Shown one piece after another: positions 1 through 4,442 of a stretch of 5,516 nt of DNA; the first letter of the stretch is position 1; the number at the start of each line of letters is the position of its first letter. The stretch covers positions 1 through 5,516 of the forward strand of contig CAMYOR010000073.1 of the NCBI GenBank assembly GCA_947278105.1, in the 5' to 3' direction. The stretch comes from an uncultured Tissierellia bacterium (GTDB lineage: Bacteria; Bacillota; Clostridia; Tissierellales; Peptoniphilaceae). Both the position numbers and the translations under genes were made by a program. Under the pieces are notes generated by a model. The model was not told where the DNA came from, did not search any database, and saw only the letters and a list, made by a program, of their open reading frames with translations.

Positions 1-278
1 GTGTTGACATGGCCCGTTCGGGCTGAAAGGACTCCCTCATAGGACTTTAAAAAGGCCGAGATAATGGTCTTGTTTGTCTGGGTGCCGCCGCTGATAAAAT
101 AAACGTCCGCTCCCGGTGCCCCGCAGGCCCTGCGGATTTTTTCACGGGCCGACTCGGTAATGGGATCAAAACCGTAGCCGTCAAATTTTTCATAGGCCAG
201 ATCTGCAAAACGCTTTAAAATCTTAGGATGGCCTGTCTCCATATAATCTGAAGCAAGGAAAATGCGCTGATCTTCCAT
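1..278 (-). CDS. Threonine aldolase / beta-eliminating lyase family PLP enzyme, N-terminal part (cut by window edge)
   Basis: Only the first 92 codons are present; the gene runs off the window start. The translated start contains HPKIL, a GYGFDP segment, REKIRRACGAPGADVYF, the glycine-rich FISGGTQTN motif (about residues 61-69) and ARTGHVN at the edge. This order (HP.IL, GYG, ADV.F..GGTQTN, TGH.N) is what I know from Firmicute low-specificity L-threonine aldolases, cytosolic fold-type I PLP enzymes that split L-threonine or allo-threonine into glycine and acetaldehyde. The PLP-binding lysine lies outside the window, so catalytic competence cannot be judged. The ATG at 278-276 has a perfect AAGGAG six bases upstream. 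It lies 70 nt after the amidohydrolase stop on the same strand, so it may be the last visible gene of the T-box operon or have its own promoter. The family call is fairly safe; the substrate is not. Confidence 0.8.
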   Translation of the reverse strand, partial: MEDQRIFLASDYMETGHPKILKRFADLAYEKFDGYGFDPITESAREKIRRACGAPGADVYFISGGTQTNKTIISAFLKSYEGVLSARTGHVN

Positions 279-284
279 AATGAT

Positions 285-290
285 CTCCTT
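285..290 (-). promoter_or_regulatory. Ribosome binding site of the threonine-aldolase-like gene
   Basis: AAGGAG lies six bases before the ATG and fixes the start at 278. The whole 15-nt context AAGGAGATCATTATG (290-276) is repeated exactly at the start of the substrate-binding protein gene (2578-2564). Confidence 0.8.
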
Positions 291-304
291 CCGGTGAATC
301 ATTT

Positions 305-340
305 TTATTCCACCATTACCCTTATTATGCCATGGAATAA
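305..340 (-). repeat. Imperfect AT-rich inverted repeat between amidohydrolase and aldolase genes
   Basis: Two 8-nt arms, TTATTCCA (305-312) and TGGAATAA (333-340), are exact reverse complements separated by 20 nt. The arms are AT-rich and no T-run follows on the minus strand, so this is not a convincing intrinsic terminator. It could be a weak processing hairpin, an operator-like dyad or chance. The 70-nt gap holds no other recognisable element. Confidence 0.3.
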
Positions 341-348
341 GATGGACT

Positions 349-1605
349 TCACTCCTTTGCCAATTTTCCTTTTTCTTCTTTCTGACACTCTTCCAAAAGG
401 CTCGGGTCGAGGACCAGCTTCAGGGCAGTTCCTCCAATGATAAGGGCTCCGTCTTTAAGGGCCTTAAAGCCTTGGGCGGAGACGGTTGCCAGAGCTAGCT
501 CCCGGCTATGCCCCTTGGCTTCCTCCGGCTCTGCAATTTTTATTGTGGCCTGAACAGTCGGACAAAGATAAGAGACTGCGCCCACGTCCGTGGAACCGGT
601 GGGTTTAAAATCTAAATCCTTTACGTCTTCCCTTCCCTGGCGAATGAACTCCTCCTTCATCAAGTCGGCAAGCTTTTCATTTAAGATCGTCTCCCCATAA
701 ATGCACTCATAAATAGAGGTCCTTAAGGTGCATCCGCAGGCCCTTGCGTTCATCTCTGCCCTTTTTTCCGCTTCTTCCCCCATTTTTTTTGCCTCATCCA
801 GGGTATCCGCCCGAAAATAATACTCCATTGAAGCATAATCCGGGATGACATTGGCTGCCTTTCCTCCCTCTTTGATAATCCCGTGGATGAAGGATCCTTC
901 TTTGATAAACTGTCTTTGCATATTGATCGAAAGATAGGTCAGGACCGCCGGGTCTAGGGCGGAGGCTCCTTCGGCGGCTTTGCAGCCGTGAGCGCTTTTG
1001 CCGAAAAACTCAAACTTCAGGGGATAAAGGGCCGAAGAGGCGGACCCCAGGCTGTTTTCCGTTCCAGGATGGATCATCAGGGCGGCGTCGACCCCCTGAA
1101 AGATCCCCTGGTCGACCATCTTGATCTTCCCCCCTAAATTTTCTTCTGCGGGAGTTCCGGCCAGAAGAAGCTCAGCTCCCAGGTCCTCCATCAGGGGGGA
1201 AAGGGATAAGAAAGCCAATATGCTGGTCCCTCCAAAAAGGTTATGGCCGCAGCCGTGTCCGATTTCCGGGAGGGCGTCAAATTCAGCGGGAATTAGGATT
1301 TTAGGCTTTCCCCCCCGCTTTCCCCCATGGGCCAAAAAGCCCGTTTCCATCGAAACATGACGGTCTACCTCATAGCCCCGGTCTTCTAGAAAAGAGCTTA
1401 AAAGATCATGGGCATAGTATTCTTCTCCCCCGATTTCGGGGTGATCATAAAGTTTTTGCACCAGGTCCTGACAGGCTTTTTCCTCTTTTTCCAGCCCGGT
1501 TTTTAATTGGTCTCTTAAAAGATCTTCCTGGTTGAAGGACTCTTTGTTCTGTTTTTCTTCTTTCTGCTTTTCCTCTTCCTTTTTTTCCAATTCCTGATCT
1601 TCCAT
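349..1605 (-). CDS. M20-family zinc amidohydrolase (PM20D2/ACY1L2-like) with charged N-terminal extension
   Basis: A 418-residue cytosolic metallohydrolase without signal peptide. The catalytic domain carries the M20D ligand set: EFDALPEIGHGCGHN (about 108-122) with Cys119 and His121, TPAEEN (151-156) with the Glu154/Glu155 pair, MIHP with His179, and GHSRE with His366. This matches the Cys-His-Glu-His-His pattern known in plant IAA-amino-acid hydrolases. The lid/dimerisation domain spans roughly 193-310 (FFGKSAHG, HGIIKEGGKAANVIP, YYFRA) and resembles mammalian PM20D2, which cleaves dipeptides ending in basic amino acids. The exact substrate is inferred, not shown; N-acyl amino acids or aminobenzoyl-glutamate-type compounds remain possible. 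Residues 1-28 are an unusual Lys/Glu/Gln-rich stretch ahead of the domain. The ATG at 1605 has AGGGGG five bases upstream. It begins 19 nt after the lipoprotein stop, so it is almost certainly co-transcribed with the transporter. Confidence 0.88.
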   Translation of the reverse strand: MEDQELEKKEEEKQKEEKQNKESFNQEDLLRDQLKTGLEKEEKACQDLVQKLYDHPEIGGEEYYAHDLLSSFLEDRGYEVDRHVSMETGFLAHGGKRGGKPKILIPAEFDALPEIGHGCGHNLFGGTSILAFLSLSPLMEDLGAELLLAGTPAEENLGGKIKMVDQGIFQGVDAALMIHPGTENSLGSASSALYPLKFEFFGKSAHGCKAAEGASALDPAVLTYLSINMQRQFIKEGSFIHGIIKEGGKAANVIPDYASMEYYFRADTLDEAKKMGEEAEKRAEMNARACGCTLRTSIYECIYGETILNEKLADLMKEEFIRQGREDVKDLDFKPTGSTDVGAVSYLCPTVQATIKIAEPEEAKGHSRELALATVSAQGFKALKDGALIIGGTALKLVLDPSLLEECQKEEKGKLAKE

Positions 1606-1624
1606 TCTTGCCCCCTATTCCCTT

Positions 1625-2566
1625 TTACTGGGCCTGAGCCGTTTTTTCGCTGATCACCTTACACTCTTCAATCCATTTTTCAATCTTCCCTTCCTTTTGA
1701 AGCTGATCAATGACCTTATTGGATTCTTCGATCAAAGACTGGTATTGGTCGCCTAAAGGAAAACCGATGACATTGGTGGCATACATGTTGTCTGGATCCA
1801 GATTAAAGTTATCCTTGGGAAGAACGACAAAATCCTTGAAGGTCTGAAGGATGGGTTTCGTTGCGTCCGAAGAAACGGTGACCGCATCAATATCTCCTGC
1901 GTCTAAAGCCAGGGCCAGCGAGTCCATGGTGTCTCTTTGAACGACTTTATCGGGACCCGTGAGCTTTAGTGCCAGTTCGAATTGGATGGATCCCCCCTGA
2001 GCGCCGATCTTTAGACCTGCCTTTTTAAGGTCCTCCAGAGTCTTAAATTTCGAAGCAGTTTCTTTTTTCATCATGATTCCCTGGTAGCCTTCCTCGGTAG
2101 TGGTGTTATAGCCCTTGGAAAACTGCATGGATTCTTTTCTTTTTTCGGTCGCCGTAAAACCAGAGATCCCCATATCTACTTGGCCTGCCTGGATGTTCGC
2201 TAAAACCCCGTTAAAATCGGTTGCCTTAATCTCCAGCTTGACGCCCAGGTCCTCGGCAATGGCTTTTCCTAAACGGATGTCATAGCCATCAATTTGCTTC
2301 TGATTCTTTTCATCCAGATAATAAAACTCACAGGGAGGAAAATCCGGAGAGGTTCCCAGATAAAGAACACCCCTTTCCTTGATTTCGGCAAGCTTATCTT
2401 TTTTCCCGGAACTCTCTTCTTTCTTTGGGGCGGAAGAGGATGCTTCCGAGTCCTTATTGGTGTCCCCGCCTCCGCAGGCAGAAAGGGCGAAGGTAAGAAC
2501 AAGGGCCATGAAAAGGGTCAAGGCTTTCATTCCAAAGGCTTTTTTTAAGAACAACAATTTTTTCAT
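1625..2566 (-). CDS. Amino-acid ABC transporter substrate-binding lipoprotein (family 3)
   Basis: A 313-residue extracellular binding protein anchored by lipid. It starts MKKLLFLKK, has a hydrophobic segment (about 14-30) and a lipobox LSAC with Cys31 as the lipidation site, followed by a Gly/Ser/Lys-rich linker to about residue 56. The SBP_bac_3 domain follows: RGVLYLGTSPDFPP (65-78), GYDIRLGKAIAEDLG (94-108), GFTATEKRK (136-144) with Arg143 at the position that normally binds the amino-acid carboxylate, IGAQGGS (187-193) and GDIDAV (224-229). The position matching the side-chain Asp of lysine/arginine/ornithine-binding protein seems to be Ser73, so specificity cannot be read from that residue. 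The ATG at 2566 has AAGGAG six bases upstream; the internal Met13 lacks a good site. It follows the ATPase by 71 nt containing a hairpin, and should feed the permease/ATPase encoded just before it. Confidence 0.93.
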   Translation of the reverse strand: MKKLLFLKKAFGMKALTLFMALVLTFALSACGGGDTNKDSEASSSAPKKEESSGKKDKLAEIKERGVLYLGTSPDFPPCEFYYLDEKNQKQIDGYDIRLGKAIAEDLGVKLEIKATDFNGVLANIQAGQVDMGISGFTATEKRKESMQFSKGYNTTTEEGYQGIMMKKETASKFKTLEDLKKAGLKIGAQGGSIQFELALKLTGPDKVVQRDTMDSLALALDAGDIDAVTVSSDATKPILQTFKDFVVLPKDNFNLDPDNMYATNVIGFPLGDQYQSLIEESNKVIDQLQKEGKIEKWIEECKVISEKTAQAQ

Positions 2567-2572
2567 AATGAT

Positions 2573-2578
2573 CTCCTT
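2573..2578 (-). promoter_or_regulatory. Ribosome binding site of the substrate-binding protein
   Basis: AAGGAG sits six bases before the ATG at 2566 and decides between that start and the in-frame Met13, which has no comparable site. The context is identical over 15 nt to the start of the aldolase-like gene. Confidence 0.8.
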
Positions 2579-2585
2579 TTTGTCT

Positions 2586-2601
2586 GGCCTGAAACCAGGC
2601 C
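2586..2601 (-). promoter_or_regulatory. Intercistronic hairpin before the substrate-binding protein gene
   Basis: On the minus strand GGCCTG, loop GTTT, then CAGGCC form a perfect 6-bp GC-rich stem that ends eight bases before the AAGGAG of the lipoprotein gene. It is preceded by a 28-nt all-purine tract (2639-2612). The hairpin is followed by AGACAAAAAGG rather than a T-run, so it is not an intrinsic terminator. Hairpins at this place in transport operons can protect the downstream mRNA and raise binding-protein output over the membrane parts; that role is inferred here. Confidence 0.5.
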
Positions 2602-2637
2602 TAATTGAGGGCTTCTTCTCTCCTCTTTCCTTCTTTT

Positions 2638-3378
2638 TTATAAAATCACCTGGTCCAAAAAAGCTCGGGCCCGGGGATTTTTCGTTTGGGTGAAAAATTC
2701 TTCCGGACCAGCGTCTTCCAGCAAAAGACCCTGGTCTAAAAATACAATTCTCGTGGAGACCCTTCGAGCAAAGCCCATTTCATGGGTAACGATCACCGTT
2801 GTCATGCCTTCCCGAACGAGTTTCTCGATAACCTGTAAAACCCCCTTAATCATTTCCGGGTCCAGGGCGGAGGTGGGCTCATCAAAAAGCATAACTTCCG
2901 GGGACATGGCCAGGGCTCTTGCGATGGCAGCTCTTTGCTTTTGACCGCCAGAAAGCTGCTCCGGGTAGGCATTTTCTTTATCTCCAAGGCCAACCTTATT
3001 CAAAAGACTTCTTCCGGTTTCGACAGCTTCTTTTACCGGTATTTTTTTGACCAAGACGGGGGCAAGGGTGATGTTTTCCATGATGGAGAGATGGGGAAAG
3101 AGGTTAAAGTGCTGGAAGACCATGCCCATATGACTGCGTAGCTGGTCGAGGTCTTTTTCTTTGGTTCCCTCTTTTCCAATTTCTTTCCCTTTAAAAATGA
3201 CGCTGCCCGAATCCGGCCTTTCCAGTCCGTTCATACAGCGGAGAAGGGTGGATTTGCCGGACCCGGAGGGGCCCAAAATAGATATGGCCTGGCCTTTTTC
3301 GATCTTTAAGTCGATCCCCTTTAAGACCGGGACTTTTCCAAAAGACTTATAAAGATCTTTGATCTCGATAACCGACAT
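2638..3378 (-). CDS. Amino-acid ABC transporter ATP-binding protein (GlnQ/HisP type)
   Basis: A 246-residue cytoplasmic ATPase that powers the importer as a dimer bound to the permease. All nucleotide-binding motifs are intact: Walker A GPSGSGKST (36-44), Q-loop Gln89 in VFQHFNLFPH, signature LSGGQKQR (142-149), Walker B VMLFDE with Asp166/Glu167, D-loop SALD (170-173) and H-loop His199 in VTHEMGFA. The length and the FNLFPH and DEPTSALDPE segments are typical of the polar amino-acid uptake family. The ATG at 3378 has AAAGGAG six bases upstream, inside the permease coding region. The gene overlaps the permease 3' end by 32 nt in another frame, which points to translational coupling. The family call is near certain; the transported amino acid is inferred from the T-box upstream (arginine favoured). 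Confidence 0.96.
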   Translation of the reverse strand: MSVIEIKDLYKSFGKVPVLKGIDLKIEKGQAISILGPSGSGKSTLLRCMNGLERPDSGSVIFKGKEIGKEGTKEKDLDQLRSHMGMVFQHFNLFPHLSIMENITLAPVLVKKIPVKEAVETGRSLLNKVGLGDKENAYPEQLSGGQKQRAAIARALAMSPEVMLFDEPTSALDPEMIKGVLQVIEKLVREGMTTVIVTHEMGFARRVSTRIVFLDQGLLLEDAGPEEFFTQTKNPRARAFLDQVIL

Positions 3379-4087
3379 TGAGTCTCCTTTCCATTTGCTG
3401 TTGAACAGCGGTTAAGACAGTAGTTAGGATAAAGTAAATTCCAGCGACGATGATCAGAGGTTCAAAAACGGAGAAGGTCGCTGCCTTTACAATGTTGGAG
3501 GTGTACATCACATCGAAAATCCCAACCGTGGAAACAATGGAGCTTTCCTTGATCATCTGTACGAACTCATTGCCCAAGCCGGGAAGTATTACCCGCAGGG
3601 CCTGGGGAATGATGATCTTTCTCATGGTCTGTTTTTGGGACATCCCCAAAGAACGAGCGGCCTCGCTCTGCCCCTTATCGACGGCATCCAGGCCCCCTCT
3701 AAGGATTTCGGATACATAAGCTCCGGAGTTCAGGCCCAGGGCGATGACGGCGGTAGAAAATTCCCGGCTTCCAAAAAGGTTCCCTCCGATCGGAAGGGGC
3801 GGAATCGCGATGCCCACTTTAGGCAATGCATAAAGCCAAAGGTAAAGCTGAACGAGCATGGGCGTTCCACGAACGACCAGAGAATAGGCCCTGGAAAAGG
3901 CAGAAGCGAACTTAAAGTGCGATCGGCGCAGCAGGGTCAGAAAAAAACCCAGGAGGCTTCCGATAAAAACCGTGATCAAAGATAGCACAATGGTGACGGC
4001 GGTCCCTTCCAAAAAAACCAGGGTCCACGGCTTCATCTTTGAAAAATCAATGACCGTGTCTAACACATTTCCTTTCAAAAAAAACAT
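3347..4087 (-). CDS. Amino-acid ABC transporter permease (HisM/GlnP type)
   Basis: From the ATG at 4087 this is a 246-residue integral membrane protein. Hydrophobic segments lie at about 29-53, 70-88, 111-131, 186-200 and 208-230. The RGTPMLVQLYLWLYALP stretch (73-89) is typical of the His/Glu/Gln/Arg/opine permease family. The EAA loop that docks the ATPase is EAARSLGMSQKQ...IIIPQA (142-163). With a single permease gene the transporter is probably a homodimer. The frame stays open to a TTG at 4237, but those 50 extra codons are the T-box antiterminator and terminator, so that start is rejected. GGAGGA (4102-4097) lies nine bases before the 4087 ATG. A better-spaced AGGAGGAG precedes another ATG at 4104 in a different frame; a T8 tract could connect the two frames, so the precise N-terminus is less certain than the gene. 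Confidence 0.92.
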   Translation of the reverse strand: MFFLKGNVLDTVIDFSKMKPWTLVFLEGTAVTIVLSLITVFIGSLLGFFLTLLRRSHFKFASAFSRAYSLVVRGTPMLVQLYLWLYALPKVGIAIPPLPIGGNLFGSREFSTAVIALGLNSGAYVSEILRGGLDAVDKGQSEAARSLGMSQKQTMRKIIIPQALRVILPGLGNEFVQMIKESSIVSTVGIFDVMYTSNIVKAATFSVFEPLIIVAGIYFILTTVLTAVQQQMERRLNVGYRDQRSL

Positions 4088-4104
4088 TTGCTTGGTTCCT
4101 CCAT
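4075..4104 (-). other. Nine-codon upstream ORF overlapping the permease start, containing a T8 tract
   Basis: An ATG at 4104 follows the strongest Shine-Dalgarno sequence in the region (AGGAGGAG, 4115-4108, five bases from its AGGAGG core). It encodes MEEPSKCFF and stops with TGA at 4077-4075, overlapping the first four permease codons in another frame. The stop follows directly on a run of eight T. A -1 slip, or one additional T in DNA or RNA, would join it to the permease frame at Leu4. It could be a coupling leader peptide, a slippage-dependent start, a homopolymer sequencing error, or chance. Confidence 0.35.
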
Positions 4105-4135
4105 TTTCTCCTCCTGCGCCGGATGAAAGGCCAAT

Positions 4136-4186
4136 AAAAAACGCCCTCCATCTCCCCGCCTTAATAGGCTGAAGAGACGAAAGACG
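4136..4186 (-). terminator. Intrinsic terminator of the T-box riboswitch
   Basis: The arm 4186-4171 pairs base for base with 4157-4142 (16 pairs, six of them G-U). After one bulged A (4170) the stem continues as GCC/GGC (4169-4167 with 4160-4158), closed by a TATTAA loop. Six T (4141-4136) follow at once. The 5' arm includes CGTCTCTTC (4179-4171), which is also needed by the antiterminator, so the two structures exclude each other. It may also end transcripts coming from lysS. Confidence 0.9.
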
Positions 4187-4210
4187 TTCGCTTCCGCGGT
4201 GCCACTCTTC
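4171..4210 (-). promoter_or_regulatory. T-box antiterminator with tRNA-acceptor-end bulge
   Basis: GAAGAG (4210-4205) pairs CTCTTC (4176-4171), and GCG (4197-4195) pairs CGT (4179-4177). The seven-base bulge TGGCACC (4204-4198) between the helices is the element known to bind the free CCA end of uncharged tRNA. Its variable base is C (4201), predicting a tRNA with discriminator base G. That fits the common Firmicute tRNA-Arg(ACG) as I recall it, and also tRNA-Ser, but argues against tRNA-Ala (A73). Confidence 0.85.
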
Positions 4211-4305
4211 TTCATCCGATTGAATGCTCTCATCCAAAATAATGAATTCTTCTGTAACGGGAATTCCCGGCAGCGGCTATGAATTTACCCCTGCAACTCA
4301 TTGGT

Positions 4306-4308
4306 GCG
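4306..4308 (-). promoter_or_regulatory. Likely specifier codon CGC (Arg) of the T-box
   Basis: The 3' side of the specifier loop is GAATCGCA (4312-4305), between the AGACC and CCAA helix strands. After the loop-E GAA, the triplet CGC (4308-4306) is followed by the purine A expected next to a specifier and ends in C, as most T-box specifiers do. The alternatives are TCG (Ser, 4309-4307), which lacks the following purine, and GCA (Ala), which conflicts with the discriminator prediction. No Lys codon occurs in the loop, so lysS proximity does not set the specificity. Confidence 0.65.
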
Positions 4309-4405
4309 ATTCGGTCTATATTTTCACTGCCTTGCACCAGCCGGCAGCTCTCTATAGAAAAGTCCAGACCTACTATTCCAAATCCGTTTTTTATTGATTG
4401 GAGCT

Positions 4406-4433
4406 ATTATAGCGCAAGATTTCACTTTTGCAA
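4406..4433 (-). promoter_or_regulatory. Sigma-A type promoter of the T-box/ABC transporter operon
   Basis: A perfect -10 TATAAT (4411-4406) lies 16 bases after a -35 candidate TTGCAA (4433-4428); shifting by one gives TTTGCA with a 17-base spacer. Either -35 matches TTGACA at four positions. The start of transcription would be near 4399, just before Stem I. The -35 lies ten bases past the lysS stop, so the promoter is packed against the upstream gene. Confidence 0.8.
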
Positions 4434-4442
4434 ACTATTTTG

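Larger units (their letters stand above)
4136..4399 (-). ncRNA. T-box riboswitch leader, probably arginine-responsive
   Basis: This leader senses uncharged tRNA and controls transcription of the ABC transporter operon. Stem I: TTGG (4381-4378) pairs CCAA (4304-4301), AGTA (4374-4371) faces GAA (4312-4310) as the loop-E motif, GGTCT (4370-4366) pairs AGACC (4317-4313), and TTTTC (4361-4357) pairs GAAAA (4325-4321). The apex has AGAGAG (4353-4348) and GGTGCAA (4338-4332) over a CTGCC/GGCAG stem. A TGAG (4300-4297) suits the kink-turn. AATTC (4285-4281) can pair GAATT (4249-4245) as Stem II, and GGATG-AGAG-CATTC (4235-4222) forms Stem III. The T-box core GAGTGGCACCGCGG is at 4207-4194, followed by the terminator. 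The element accounts for most of the 355 nt between lysS and the permease. Identity as a T-box is secure; amino-acid specificity is inferred. Confidence 0.95.

Noticed and set aside
305..340. Intrinsic terminator after the amidohydrolase gene
   Set aside because: The 8-bp inverted repeat is AT-rich with a 20-nt loop and no T-run follows on the minus strand.
1121..1360. Plus-strand open frames across the window (for example here, and within 2379-2693, 3635-3985 and 4501-4698)
   Set aside because: They are antisense shadows of strongly supported minus-strand genes, show no recognisable domains, and their existence is explained by the codon usage of the real genes.
4088..4237. In-frame N-terminal extension of the permease from a TTG at 4237 (50 extra codons)
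   Set aside because: This stretch is the T-box Stem III hairpin, antiterminator, terminator and T-run. Its translation (for example EEEWHRGSERLSS) is non-membrane and unlike permease N-termini, and no Shine-Dalgarno fits the TTG. The ATG at 4087 lies after the terminator with a GGAGGA site.
4258..4269. Perfect palindrome CGGGAATTCCCG as a repressor operator
   Set aside because: It lies well inside the transcribed T-box leader, about 130 nt downstream of the predicted start, between Stem I and Stem III, where Stem II/IIA-B structure is expected. RNA structure explains it better than a protein operator.
4306..4312. Lysine-specific T-box because lysS is adjacent
   Set aside because: No AAA or AAG triplet lies in the specifier position of the loop GAATCGCA, and the T-box lies downstream of lysS, not ahead of it.
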